Source: Flavobacterium sp.
GTDB lineage: Bacteria; Bacteroidota; Bacteroidia; Flavobacteriales; Flavobacteriaceae
Assembly: GCA_024644655.1 (NCBI GenBank)
Contig: JAHEHJ010000013.1
Span: 1 to 63,017 of the forward strand
Direction of reading: 5' to 3'
Length of the DNA stretch: 63,017 bases
Part shown: one piece after another, positions 26,794 through 35,464 of the stretch
Numbering within the stretch: the first letter of the stretch is position 1
Layout of the letters: every line of letters starts with the position of its first letter
Notes under the pieces: generated by a model
The model's input: only the letters and a program-made list of their open reading frames with translations
Databases searched by the model: none
What the model was told of the DNA's origin: nothing
Position numbers and translations under genes: made by a program

Positions 26794-26867
26794 GGCCTCG
26801 TGGCGCAACTGAATAGCGCATCTGATTACGGCTCAGAAGGTTACTGGTTTGAATCCAGTCGAGGTCA
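26794..26867 (+). tRNA. tRNA-Arg (anticodon ACG)
   Basis: A 74-nt cloverleaf. The acceptor stem GGCCTCG pairs with CGAGGTC (26860-26866, one G-U pair), and the discriminator base is A26867. The anticodon stem TCTGA/TCAGA encloses the loop TTACGGC, giving anticodon ACG (wobble A expected to be deaminated to inosine). The T arm is ACTGG-TTTGAAT-CCAGT. The CCA end is not encoded. It has a consensus promoter upstream and an intrinsic terminator 15 bp downstream, so it is monocistronic. Confidence 0.95.
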
Positions 26868-26875
26868 CTACAATT

Positions 26876-26909
26876 AAAAAACGCTAAGATATTCTTAGCG
26901 TTTTTTTTT
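26876..26909. terminator. Bidirectional terminator of tRNA-Arg and purB
   Basis: A 9-bp stem (26881-26889 with 26893-26901, loop TAT) has an A-run before and nine T after it. It follows tRNA-Arg on the plus strand and purB on the minus strand. Confidence 0.88.
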
Positions 26910-26930
26910 ATTTTTATTTTTAGCGAATCA

Positions 26931-28274
26931 TTATATTCCTAAATAATTACTTGGGCTAATTTGCATTAATTCAGCTTTAATAGCATCAGACACTTGAAGA
27001 GTTTGAATAAACTCATGGATGGATGCTTTAGACATCACCTCGTTAGTTCTTGTTAATCCTTTAAGTGCTTCATACGGATTTGGATATCCTTCTCTTCGCA
27101 ATATGGTTTGTATTGCTTCAGCTACTACTGCCCAATTTTTCTCTAAATCTTCAGCAAACTTAGCTTCATTCAATAGCAATTTATTCAATCCTTTTAGAGT
27201 GGCTTCAAAAGCTATTAGCGTATGCCCAAACGGTACACCCACATTGCGTAAGACTGTACTGTCGGTCAAATCTCTTTGTAATCTTGAAAGAGGTAATTTG
27301 GCTGCAAGATGTTCAAATATCGCATTGGCTATGCCAAGGTTTCCTTCTGAGTTTTCAAAATCAATTGGATTTACTTTATGAGGCATAGCAGAAGAACCTA
27401 TTTCACCTGCTTTTATTTTTTGTTTGAAATAATCCATAGAGACATAGGTCCATATGTCTCGGTCTAAATCAATTATTATTGTATTTATTCGTTTAAGAGC
27501 ATCGAAGAAAGCGGCAAAATGATCGTAATGTTCGATTTGAGTTGTGGGAAATGAATGGTGTAAACCAAGTGTTTCTTCCACAAAATTATTGCCAAATTCT
27601 TTCCAATTGATATGGGAATAAGCTACATGATGAGCGTTATAATTACCCGTAGCTCCACCAAATTTAGCTGCAAAAGGGACGTTGAAAAGCAATCGCATTT
27701 GTTCTTCTAAACGTTCCACATAAACAAGAAACTCTTTACCTAGACGCGTTGGAGAAGCTGGTTGCCCATGTGTTCTAGCTAGCATTGGAATATCTTTCCA
27801 TTCAATAGCAAGATCTTTTAATTTGGCAATTAATGCTATTAAAGCAGGCATATATACTTGCTCAAATGCTTTCTTCGTTGATAAAGGGATAGCCGTATTA
27901 TTTATATCTTGTGATGTTAATCCGAAGTGTATGAATTCTTTAAATTCGGCTAATCCAAGCGCTTCAAACTTATCTTTAATAAAGTATTCGACTGCTTTTA
28001 CGTCGTGGTTGGTTGTTTTCTCAGTTTCTTTTATCCATAGGGCATCTGCGGTAGAGAATTCTTTGTAAATATTTCGTAAGGCATCAAATGAATTTGCATT
28101 TACTTTTTTCAACTGAGGTAATTCTGCTTCACAAAGCGCAATAAAGTATTCGATTTCAACCAATACTCGGTACTTGATTAAGGCTTCTTCTGAAAAATAG
28201 GCTGCTAATGCAACTGTTTTACTTCTGTAACGACCGTCAATAGGTGAGATCGCATTCAATTCCGATAGATTCAT
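26931..28274 (-). CDS. purB: Adenylosuccinate lyase
   Basis: A 447-residue fumarase/aspartase-superfamily enzyme acting twice in purine synthesis: it releases fumarate from SAICAR and from adenylosuccinate. The N-terminus LNAISPIDGRYR is diagnostic. Other blocks are FGLTSQDINNTA (catalytic His region TSQD), ARTHGQPASPTRLGKE, and the superfamily signature GSSAMPHKVNPIDFEN. Length matches the E. coli-type PurB. A CAAAAGTA (-7 element on the minus strand) lies about 50 bp upstream, and a shared terminator follows. Confidence 0.96.
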   Translation of the reverse strand: MNLSELNAISPIDGRYRSKTVALAAYFSEEALIKYRVLVEIEYFIALCEAELPQLKKVNANSFDALRNIYKEFSTADALWIKETEKTTNHDVKAVEYFIKDKFEALGLAEFKEFIHFGLTSQDINNTAIPLSTKKAFEQVYMPALIALIAKLKDLAIEWKDIPMLARTHGQPASPTRLGKEFLVYVERLEEQMRLLFNVPFAAKFGGATGNYNAHHVAYSHINWKEFGNNFVEETLGLHHSFPTTQIEHYDHFAAFFDALKRINTIIIDLDRDIWTYVSMDYFKQKIKAGEIGSSAMPHKVNPIDFENSEGNLGIANAIFEHLAAKLPLSRLQRDLTDSTVLRNVGVPFGHTLIAFEATLKGLNKLLLNEAKFAEDLEKNWAVVAEAIQTILRREGYPNPYEALKGLTRTNEVMSKASIHEFIQTLQVSDAIKAELMQISPSNYLGI

Positions 28275-28323
28275 GAGTGTGTGTTGTTGCCCTTTGACTT
28301 GCTAAGGGAAAATTGTTGTGGTG

Positions 28324-28331
28324 CAAAAGTA
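28324..28331 (-). promoter_or_regulatory. Putative -7 element for purB
   Basis: The minus strand reads TACTTTTG, matching TAnnTTTG, 50 bp upstream of purB. A -33 TTG is not obvious. Confidence 0.45.
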
Positions 28332-28423
28332 AGTATTAGTTCTAATTTATAAAGAACTCTGCCTTAGTTTTTTTAGTTCAAAATAAGACAGCGATACGTA
28401 TAATAAAAAGATAAATATTTTCC

Positions 28424-29854
28424 TTAATTGGCCAGGAATTTAAAAGATACCGAAGCTATATTGGCTGTTAGTCCATCACTTCTTACATAGTGATTGAATC
28501 TAAAATCAATATTTTTGAGGCCTAATAAAAATATTCCAAATCGGGTTAATGGATCATTATAGGTAGCTCCTACTCCATATTGGTTGGCATCAAATCCAGC
28601 TAAATCATAATCTGAGGTATAGTATTTTTCAGTGGAAAGATGTTGTTCATAGGGAGCAAAATATTTAGAGGCCGTTTGGGTGTAATAGCGATACATTGGA
28701 TATACAGTGATGGCATCATTTAATTTAACAGGGAATTCAATTGAAAGAGTATGGGATTTAATACCCCAATCATCCCAATAATAGCGGTAATAACTACGGA
28801 AAATAATTTTTTCATTTATGTAGTAATTCAATCGCATCCCAAGAGGTATTTTAGATCTTTTACTTGGCATGCGTTCAATATCATCGGCTAATTGGAACAC
28901 TCCTACATTGCTTGATGAAGTATAGACCGGAATGTATTCTTTTAGTCCTATATAGTAATTTGGTTTGTCTTGAAAGTAAACGCGTTGGTATGGTGTTGAA
29001 AGCTTTCCTTGTTGTTGAAGTATGTCGAAAAACAACGAAAATTGTAGTTTTTTAGACAAAACTTGAGAAAAGCTAAATGATGTTGAAAATGAATTTCGGG
29101 TTGTAGAATCCCAAGCTTTAAAAGTATTGGGTAAATATAAATGGGATACAGTTTGTGTTTGATCAAATACACTTACACCTGTAAAATAGCCATTTCCTAA
29201 AAAGCTAGCACCATACCTATTGTATTCTTTTAGTTCTGTAGGATAGATGATAGTCCAGTTGTCAAAATAAGCGTTTCCTTTTAGCGATAGTTCTGTGTTT
29301 TTATGATTGTACAAACGGGTATATCCCCCTCCTATACCTTTAGAATTATAATTGAACTCGTGTGATATAGAAGCTTCAGCATTCCATATTTTAGTGCGGT
29401 CATCATTACTGTGACTATATGATGTATTTAGGGCAAATAATGCCCCTTCTGCAGAAGCACCAGACGAGGCTTGCCAGGGTGTGCCTTTTGGTTTTGGGTT
29501 AATTACTTGTATACCCTGACCAGATGCACCTGTAGAAGTAGAGGTCGATGTGAACGGATTTACATTGCTTGAAGAAGCTGAAGTGTATGCAGATACCCCA
29601 ACATCAACAGTTAAAACATCATCTTCGTTTAGAGGAGCAGCAACTACAATATTAGTAGCAAAATCTTCTAATTTTTCGGTACCGATTCCCCCCGTTACAG
29701 CGGCATGTTGGCCGTCTTGTACGTAATAACTTGACACAAAATCTACTTCGGCTTGATCCAGAACCTTTTTTTTGTAAGTAGTAGCGGAAGGAGAATCTTG
29801 AGCCCAAACAGAAGTTGTGCAAAGGATAATTAGAGCTATTGTTGAATTTTTCAT
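28424..29854 (-). CDS. DUF3570 outer-membrane-type protein
   Basis: A 476-residue exported protein with a signal peptide (about 1-18, ending SVWAQ) and, after a Ser/Gly/Thr-rich stretch (about 90-135), a series of amphipathic beta strands ending in the aromatic-flanked strand IASVSFKFLAN. This looks like a beta-barrel in the outer membrane. It matches DUF3570. It is the last gene of a four-gene operon (thioredoxin, ApbE, DUF4266, DUF3570) with gaps of 12 bp or less. The barrel could export or display the small DUF4266 lipoprotein or take part in a redox process at the surface; both roles are inferred. Confidence 0.87.
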   Translation of the reverse strand: MKNSTIALIILCTTSVWAQDSPSATTYKKKVLDQAEVDFVSSYYVQDGQHAAVTGGIGTEKLEDFATNIVVAAPLNEDDVLTVDVGVSAYTSASSSNVNPFTSTSTSTGASGQGIQVINPKPKGTPWQASSGASAEGALFALNTSYSHSNDDRTKIWNAEASISHEFNYNSKGIGGGYTRLYNHKNTELSLKGNAYFDNWTIIYPTELKEYNRYGASFLGNGYFTGVSVFDQTQTVSHLYLPNTFKAWDSTTRNSFSTSFSFSQVLSKKLQFSLFFDILQQQGKLSTPYQRVYFQDKPNYYIGLKEYIPVYTSSSNVGVFQLADDIERMPSKRSKIPLGMRLNYYINEKIIFRSYYRYYWDDWGIKSHTLSIEFPVKLNDAITVYPMYRYYTQTASKYFAPYEQHLSTEKYYTSDYDLAGFDANQYGVGATYNDPLTRFGIFLLGLKNIDFRFNHYVRSDGLTANIASVSFKFLAN

Positions 29855-29866
29855 AGTATATCCGAA

Positions 29867-30076
29867 TTAGTTGCAACCACAGCCACCACCAGATTTACCA
29901 CCATTAGCACCAGAAGCCCCTTCTCTATATACTTGGAACGTAGTTTCATAATGTTCGGAAGTACGAGCAGTAAGTTTCATTTCGGCATCATTAATTTGCG
30001 CTTTTTCATATTCTTTAACGGTATCACAAGAGGCTAACCCGAGTAGTATAGTTAAAACACAGAGTACTTTTTTCAT
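29867..30076 (-). CDS. DUF4266 small lipoprotein with GGGCGCN tail
   Basis: A 69-residue lipoprotein, using the ATG at 30076; the longer frame from 30103 starts inside the ApbE gene and would spoil the signal peptide. The signal sequence ends in a lipobox LASC, with the lipidated Cys near residue 17. The conserved YEKA segment and the glycine-rich C-terminal tail ending GGGCGCN are hallmarks of DUF4266. The tail holds two cysteines separated by one residue, suited to metal or flavin attachment or to processing. It sits between ApbE and DUF3570 genes. A segment EGASGAN loosely resembles the ApbE target motif DxxSGAT but lacks the Asp and the acceptor Thr. Confidence 0.87.
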   Translation of the reverse strand: MKKVLCVLTILLGLASCDTVKEYEKAQINDAEMKLTARTSEHYETTFQVYREGASGANGGKSGGGCGCN

Positions 30077-30086
30077 AGTATTATTT

Positions 30087-31079
30087 TTAGTTGTTGATGT
30101 CAAATTTTTCCATACTAATTCCTTTAGAGGTAGCTATTTTGCCTTTGTCATCTACGATTATACATTCGATTCCTTTTAATTGATTTACTAAATTAAGACC
30201 TGCTTCTACCCCAAATAAGAAAACTCCTTTTGCAATTACATCTGCCATTTCTGTTTTTTGGGCAAAGACTGTAACACTGACTATTCCTTGAGCGGGATAG
30301 CCTGTTTTAGGGTTGATTATATGGCTATATCGGATTCCGTCAAACACTACAAATTTCTCATAGGTCCCTGATGTTTCTACAGAGTTATCAATTAGTGGGA
30401 AAGTAGCAAACACTTTGCTTTTATTCATTGGGTTGATTATGGCAATGGTCCAAGGATTTCCATTAGGTTGTTTACCCCAAGCTGCAATGTCACCTGAAAT
30501 ATTTGCGATTCCAGCTATACACCCTTTGTTTTTTAATAGGGTTCTAATGGTATCGGCAATATACCCTTGCGCAATACCACCAAGGCCTAATTTCATCCCT
30601 AGGTCTTTTAAAAACACTGTTTGGTTGGTTTTATCAAGGATTATTTTTTGATACCCTACTTTTTCCACAGACTTTTTGATAGCTTCAGGAGTAGGCATTT
30701 CTTTCATGGAGCCGTCAAACTTCCATATTTTATCCATAGCGGCATAGGAAATATCAAATGCGCCATCTGTTAATTGAGACACTTTAATAGCTCTTTGAAT
30801 CAATTGGAATAATTCCAAGTCTACTTTAACGGGTTTGATTCCAGCATTTCTATTTATTTCCGAAATTTGGGTTTCGGGTTTCCAATCTGATACTATATTT
30901 TCAACACGAGCACATTCCGCAATTGCGGCGTCAATGTATTCGTTTCCTTGTATAGAATCTTTTGCTACTACAGTTATTTCAAAAGGACTTGTCATCATGA
31001 CCAATTTCCTTTTTACGATTATTTGGCTGAAAGCGTTACATCCTATCGATGCTATAAAAAGCAGAATTATTTTTTTCAT
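30087..31079 (-). CDS. FAD:protein FMN transferase (ApbE family)
   Basis: A 330-residue exported enzyme that attaches FMN covalently to a Thr/Ser of target proteins in the periplasm, using FAD and Mg2+. A signal peptide covers about 1-18. Recognisable blocks are DISYAAMDKIWKF, KLGLGGIAQGYIADTI, GIANISGDIAAWG, ETSGTYEKF and the metal-site segment HIINPKTGYPA. Length and motifs are typical of active ApbE proteins. Its start overlaps the thioredoxin stop (ATGA type). No canonical flavinylation target is encoded in the window except possibly its neighbour DUF4266. Confidence 0.92.
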   Translation of the reverse strand: MKKIILLFIASIGCNAFSQIIVKRKLVMMTSPFEITVVAKDSIQGNEYIDAAIAECARVENIVSDWKPETQISEINRNAGIKPVKVDLELFQLIQRAIKVSQLTDGAFDISYAAMDKIWKFDGSMKEMPTPEAIKKSVEKVGYQKIILDKTNQTVFLKDLGMKLGLGGIAQGYIADTIRTLLKNKGCIAGIANISGDIAAWGKQPNGNPWTIAIINPMNKSKVFATFPLIDNSVETSGTYEKFVVFDGIRYSHIINPKTGYPAQGIVSVTVFAQKTEMADVIAKGVFLFGVEAGLNLVNQLKGIECIIVDDKGKIATSKGISMEKFDINN

Positions 31080-31510
31080 TTTTTATCCAACTCATGGAGG
31101 TTTTGGATGTAGTATTCAGGAGCCACATTATCATACCCCGTTTTAGCTATTACATTGCCTTTCGCATCTAGAAGTACCACTAATGGAAAATTACCATCTT
31201 GATTATACTTTTCAGCTAAATCACGATTGCTTTTGGTTAGTTCAGGAGATAATTGATTTGCTTTTTTCTTAGGAAAATCGGCTTTTAGGAGTACCCAATT
31301 TTTGGCGTCTCGTTTAAATTCTTCCGATTGAAAGATTGCATGGTCTAGTTTGATGCAGGGAGCACACCAATCCGAACCTGAAAAAACTAAAATAATGTGT
31401 TTTTGGGTACTAGTAGCTTCTTTTTTAGCCTCTTCTAAATTTGTTGCCCATGTTTGAGAATATCCAACACAAGAGTACAGTAGTACAAATAATATAAGTG
31501 TATTTTTCAT
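31076..31510 (-). CDS. Periplasmic thioredoxin-family protein
   Basis: A 144-residue exported thioredoxin-fold protein. A signal peptide covers about 1-19, and the redox motif CAPC (Cys49-Cys52) sits in FSGSDWCAPCIKLDH. A cis-Pro loop is in GNFPLVVLLD. It resembles DsbD-gamma/thioredoxin_7-type proteins. It is the first gene of the operon with ApbE, DUF4266 and DUF3570, and probably keeps the CGC cysteines of DUF4266 reduced or handles another thiol of the system. A CAAATGTA element (31530-31537) could be its promoter's -7. Confidence 0.88.
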   Translation of the reverse strand: MKNTLILFVLLYSCVGYSQTWATNLEEAKKEATSTQKHIILVFSGSDWCAPCIKLDHAIFQSEEFKRDAKNWVLLKADFPKKKANQLSPELTKSNRDLAEKYNQDGNFPLVVLLDAKGNVIAKTGYDNVAPEYYIQNLHELDKK

Positions 31511-31662
31511 TTGGCAGATAGATATCTATCAAATGTATAAATTCCGTAAAGACGTTATTTTAATTTAAGTTTTAATTATGAATATTGTCCCTTATCTATA
31601 TTAATTATAAAAAAGAAGCTTCATTTAATACTATAATTCTTTAGAAAAAGGAAAATACAATA

Positions 31663-32364
31663 CTAAACACGCCCATCTATTTCCTGCAATAGTTTTTTTA
31701 GAACGGGTACTCCTTCGGTAGCCGTTTTAGGAATAATTTGAATTGGATTAGGCATATTGGGTAACGCGACTGGTTTGGGGTCAATATAGAAAATAGGAGT
31801 ATTGGGTGGTGTATACTGCACCAATCCAGCAGCGGGATATACTTGTAGAGAAGAGCCAATCACAGCAAAGTAATCCGCATTTTGAGTAATTTCTATTGCT
31901 AATTCTAGAGCTGGTACAGCTTCTCCAAACCATACAATATGAGGGCGTAATTGGAATCCATTTGGGTCTAAATCACCCAACACTAAATCATTGGTCCAAT
32001 CCAATACATAGGACTCATCTTTTGTACTTCTAACTTTAAAGAGCTCTCCATGTATGTGCACTACTTTATTGCTCCCTGCTTGTTCATGTAGATTATCTAC
32101 GTTTTGCGTGATTATGTAAACATCATAATCCTGTTCTAATTCTGCTAAAACATTATGACCTAGGTTCGGTTTAACCTGGTGGAGTTGCCTTCTTCTTTGA
32201 TTGTAAAAATCGAGGACTAATTCTTTATTTTTGTGCCAACCTTCGGGTGATGCTACTTGCATGACATCATGACCTTCCCAAAGGCCATCGGCATCGCGAA
32301 AGGTTTTGATGCCGCTTTCTGCTGAAATACCAGCACCAGTTAGAAGTACTAATTTCTTTTTCAT
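31663..32364 (-). CDS. cobB: Sir2-family NAD-dependent protein deacylase lacking the zinc cysteines
   Basis: A 233-residue sirtuin that removes acyl groups from lysines, consuming NAD. It shows TGAGISAESGIKTFRD, the NAD/nicotinamide block TQNVDNL (Asn88, Asp90) and catalytic His105 in VVHIHGEL. FYNQRRRQ supplies Tyr54 and Arg57, the class III YxxR signature linked to desuccinylase/demalonylase activity. The four cysteines that hold structural zinc in E. coli CobB are all absent (the region reads VRSTKDES...GDLDPNG), and the module is shorter. Class III membership is clear; the effect of zinc loss is uncertain. Confidence 0.9.
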   Translation of the reverse strand: MKKKLVLLTGAGISAESGIKTFRDADGLWEGHDVMQVASPEGWHKNKELVLDFYNQRRRQLHQVKPNLGHNVLAELEQDYDVYIITQNVDNLHEQAGSNKVVHIHGELFKVRSTKDESYVLDWTNDLVLGDLDPNGFQLRPHIVWFGEAVPALELAIEITQNADYFAVIGSSLQVYPAAGLVQYTPPNTPIFYIDPKPVALPNMPNPIQIIPKTATEGVPVLKKLLQEIDGRV

Positions 32365-32398
32365 AGAATAAATATCGTTTTAAAACTACACAATTTAT

Positions 32399-32406
32399 TA
32401 TTTTTG
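32399..32406 (+). promoter_or_regulatory. Putative -7 element for the TrmH-like gene
   Basis: TATTTTTG matches TAnnTTTG, 14 bp upstream of the TrmH-like start codon. No clear -33 element is seen. Confidence 0.4.
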
Positions 32407-32420
32407 ACAAAACAATTTTC

Positions 32421-33080
32421 ATGATTGACCTAGACTATTTAGACTATTTAGAAGGATTTTTAACGGAGAACCGCAAAGAACGATTTGCAACTGTATTGGC
32501 TAATAGAACCAATCATTTTACGATTGCTGTTGAAGATGTGTTTCAATTTCATAATACAAGTGCGGTAATGAGAAGTTGTGAGGTGTTTGGTATTCAGCAG
32601 ATTAATATCGTAGAACAGCGATTTGGCAAAAATATAGATAAAGAAATTGCCATGGGAGCTCAGAAATGGGTTGACATTAATAAGTTTGATCACATTAGTA
32701 ATTGTATCAAAAGCTTACGCGAACAAGGCTATCAGATTATTGCAACTACTCCACATAATGATTCATGTCTTTTACATGAATTTGATGTAACTAAAAAGAG
32801 TGCTTTGTTTTTTGGTACTGAAAAAGAAGGTTTGTCAGAAGAAGTTATGTCACAAGCAGATGGTTATTTAAAGATACCTATGGTAGGATTTACAGAAAGT
32901 TTGAACATTTCAGTGTCTGCTGCCATTATCATACAAGACATTACCACTAGACTTCGTCAGACCGATATTGCTTGGAAGCTCAGTGAAGAAGAACTTCTTG
33001 AAAAGCGATTGTTGTGGGCCAAAAATACCATTAAAGATATTAAACGCATAGAAGAACGCTATTTTAAAGACAATCCTTAG
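32421..33080 (+). CDS. trmH: TrmH-family tRNA/rRNA 2'-O-methyltransferase
   Basis: A 219-residue SPOUT methyltransferase. Motif 1 is in VEDVFQFHNTSAVMRSCEVFG (the Asn and Arg that contact RNA), motif 2 in ALFFGTEKEGLS, and motif 3 in YLKIPMVGFTESLNISVSAA, which forms the SAM-binding trefoil knot. The AMGAQKWV and C-terminal helical extension resemble TrmH, which methylates the ribose of G18 in tRNA. It may instead act on rRNA, as some paralogues do. It overlaps the convergent YARHG gene by 4 bp. Confidence 0.9.
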   Translation: MIDLDYLDYLEGFLTENRKERFATVLANRTNHFTIAVEDVFQFHNTSAVMRSCEVFGIQQINIVEQRFGKNIDKEIAMGAQKWVDINKFDHISNCIKSLREQGYQIIATTPHNDSCLLHEFDVTKKSALFFGTEKEGLSEEVMSQADGYLKIPMVGFTESLNISVSAAIIIQDITTRLRQTDIAWKLSEEELLEKRLLWAKNTIKDIKRIEERYFKDNP

Positions 33081-33940
33081 CGACCAAAACTATCATAATG
33101 ATCTTCTGCATATTTTTGGAATCTATTGATTAAAACAATATTTTGTTGTTCAATTCGTGTTAAATCACCCGATACATTTTCCTTTATAGGGATATACCAA
33201 TCTACGGGATCAAAAAACTGTCGAAAACTTTTTTTCTTAAAGGTATACCCATGGCGTGCAAATATGGTATTCCGTATGATTTCCAAATCTAGTTTCTTTA
33301 AATTTTTTAAATCCTTTTCCTTTAAGATCATGGTTGATGCATTTAGGTGTAAAATGGCAGCAGAGGCACTTCTAAACATTTCGTCATAATAGGTTTCCTC
33401 TACTCCATCAACAACTTCTTTGATGGAATCTATTTTAGAACTAGAATAATCTACATAGGATTGTTCTCTTGGCAACATAGCATTGGGATTGTATTTGAAT
33501 TTTTGTTTGAGTAATATAAATTCTCTTTCTAATACTTTAGCTTTAGAATCAAAAGCATGCCAAGTACCTTTTAGGCTATCTTGTGCTATAACAAAATCAT
33601 ATTTCCCTGTTTGTTTATGACTCAAAGGTTCTTTTACTATAAAATGAGCAGTACCATCTTCGTATTTCATGACTCCCAAAAGCGGTAGCTTGTGTCCTGC
33701 CACGATACTGTATCCATATACTTTATCGGATACAATTTTTTTAAGTACCAAATTGATTTTGTAGCTATACACATAATCCTCTTGGTTGGAAGTCGCTGTA
33801 TCTGTTTTAGAAACTTCGAAATCCCCTACCCAATTGCCATACAATTTTAGATTGGGATCAATTGGTATAATGGTTTCGGCACTTTCTTTTTTACATGAAA
33901 TCAGTACACATAGGATAAGGAAAGTAACTATTTTATTCAT
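33077..33940 (-). CDS. YARHG-domain lipoprotein
   Basis: A 287-residue exported lipoprotein. The signal sequence ends in LISC, with the lipidated Cys at about residue 16. The central region (about 30-150) is beta-rich and lipocalin-like (LYGNWVGDFEV... GKYDFVIA). The C-terminal YARHG domain contains NTIFARHGYTFKKKS followed by the FFDPVDWYIP strand. YARHG domains are extracellular and of unknown exact role, perhaps cell-wall related. Its start overlaps the end of the upstream DUF2306 gene by 8 bp, so both lie on one transcript. Confidence 0.85.
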   Translation of the reverse strand: MNKIVTFLILCVLISCKKESAETIIPIDPNLKLYGNWVGDFEVSKTDTATSNQEDYVYSYKINLVLKKIVSDKVYGYSIVAGHKLPLLGVMKYEDGTAHFIVKEPLSHKQTGKYDFVIAQDSLKGTWHAFDSKAKVLEREFILLKQKFKYNPNAMLPREQSYVDYSSSKIDSIKEVVDGVEETYYDEMFRSASAAILHLNASTMILKEKDLKNLKKLDLEIIRNTIFARHGYTFKKKSFRQFFDPVDWYIPIKENVSGDLTRIEQQNIVLINRFQKYAEDHYDSFGR

Positions 33941-34574
33941 TGAATTGTGTTTTATAAAGATAGAATTCGATAATAAGAATATTAGGTATCCAACCTAACC
34001 AAGCCACGATTTGATAAACATCCATTGGCGCAGGTTGAAATAGATATACTAATATGACTTTCCACAAGCGTAAGGTGAGTGCAGAAGCAGTTAAAGCAAA
34101 ACTACGGAGCATAAACTTTTTATGAGATGCTACCCTCCCATTTTTAATTTCAATCAAAGCTTTGAGCGTATAAAAGAACCATAGTGTGGCTAACAAAAGA
34201 AAAGCACATTTTGCATAAAAACCCCCATTGGCATAACATCCTATAAAGAAACCGGATGGAGCGGCGGCAACCAATACAACTAGTACGTATAATCTACCGG
34301 TATAAGTATGTGTTTTTTTGAAGTGTTTTAAAATAAATGCATTGAATTGAGTAAATCCAGCTAATAGGCAAAATATTGCGGTATAGACATGAAGGTAAAA
34401 AAAGAAAAGATAGTTGGGGATGGCTAGTACTTCCGATTGTTTTATTTGCAAGAATGCTACATTAGAATTGTACGGGATGTATTGAAAAGTAATGTTGAGC
34501 ATTAGCATAAAGAAACAAGCAAATACAATTTGCCAAAGTATTGACTGGTATCCTTTTAGGGGTCTTGTCAACAT
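33933..34574 (-). CDS. DUF2306 membrane protein
   Basis: A 213-residue integral membrane protein with about six or seven helices. It matches DUF2306 by the pattern of a histidine in helix 2 (YLHVYTAIFCLLAGF), the KTHTYTGRLYV loop and a further loop SHKKFMLRSFALTASALTLR. The conserved His and Arg positions resemble those of membrane-embedded haem or quinone proteins, but no function is established. It lies between the carboxypeptidase-regulatory-like gene (gap 14 bp) and the YARHG lipoprotein gene (8-bp overlap). Confidence 0.8.
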   Translation of the reverse strand: MLTRPLKGYQSILWQIVFACFFMLMLNITFQYIPYNSNVAFLQIKQSEVLAIPNYLFFFYLHVYTAIFCLLAGFTQFNAFILKHFKKTHTYTGRLYVLVVLVAAAPSGFFIGCYANGGFYAKCAFLLLATLWFFYTLKALIEIKNGRVASHKKFMLRSFALTASALTLRLWKVILVYLFQPAPMDVYQIVAWLGWIPNILIIEFYLYKTQFNE

Positions 34575-34588
34575 GTTTTACTTTATGG

Positions 34589-35362
34589 TTATTCGTGCTT
34601 TTTATTAAGCACCTTATATTGTTCATAGCATTCACTAATTGCATCCATGATTTGCAAATCATTTGCGGTTTGTATGAATGATTCTGAATAATTACAGCGT
34701 TGTAGAATTTCAGCTATATCCTTTTTGTCAACTCCTAAGAGTACTGATATAGTTTCTCTATCAAATTTAGATTCTAAAAGATTGCGGACAGTATCATCCT
34801 TTTTCATCGCTTTTAGTTTTTTCAGTTCCTTTGGTTTATTACCAAAGAAATTATAAAGCATATCAGCAGGATTGAAAATTGAGCCTAATACTCTTGAGAA
34901 TGCATTTGGTGAATTTTCACCAGCTTCATACCCTTGAGGTAAGCCTGAAATACTATAGCGGTAATTTTCCTTTTCGGGTATAAGTTTGGAATCAATTTCG
35001 AGGTAACCTGTAAGGTCATATTTTTTGACAACAACTTCTTCAAGTGCTATTGCTTTTTCAGTCAATTGGATTTTGGCTGTACCATTTTTAAGCCAGTCAT
35101 TAGTAACTCTAATACGAAGCGATTGATAGCCAAGAATTGAAATATGAAGTGTATCGTTTACACTAACTTCAAGTTCAAAATATCCTTTAGTATTGGTTAC
35201 TACTCCTTTTACTTTATTGATATTAATCACATTAGCGTTGGCTATTGGCAGTAGCGAATAGTCGTTTATGATGGTACCAGAGACTTTTTGACTTATCGGA
35301 TTTTCTTGTGCGGTAGCACTAAGTGTAAATAAAAAAATGAAGAAAACAGTTAAATATCTCAT
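34589..35362 (-). CDS. Secreted protein with carboxypeptidase-regulatory-like domain
   Basis: A 257-residue exported protein. I choose the ATG at 35362 because it yields a signal peptide (about 1-19, ending SATAQ); the longer frame to 35413 adds an unlikely leader. The N-terminal domain (about 25-110) is the CarboxypepD_reg-like beta sandwich found at the start of TonB-dependent receptors (VSGTIINDYSLLPIANANV, LHISILGYQSLRI, LTEKAIALEEVVVKKYD). No receptor barrel follows; the rest is helical. It may be an adaptor or surface protein. It heads a small operon with DUF2306 and YARHG genes. Confidence 0.8.
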   Translation of the reverse strand: MRYLTVFFIFLFTLSATAQENPISQKVSGTIINDYSLLPIANANVININKVKGVVTNTKGYFELEVSVNDTLHISILGYQSLRIRVTNDWLKNGTAKIQLTEKAIALEEVVVKKYDLTGYLEIDSKLIPEKENYRYSISGLPQGYEAGENSPNAFSRVLGSIFNPADMLYNFFGNKPKELKKLKAMKKDDTVRNLLESKFDRETISVLLGVDKKDIAEILQRCNYSESFIQTANDLQIMDAISECYEQYKVLNKKHE

Positions 35363-35464
35363 GACCCAATTTGATGGTTTAAAAGTATGAAACTCTTTTA
35401 AGATATAACACACTTTAGACTCATTATTAGAATAAAATTAACACAACTAAAGTAGTATACACGT

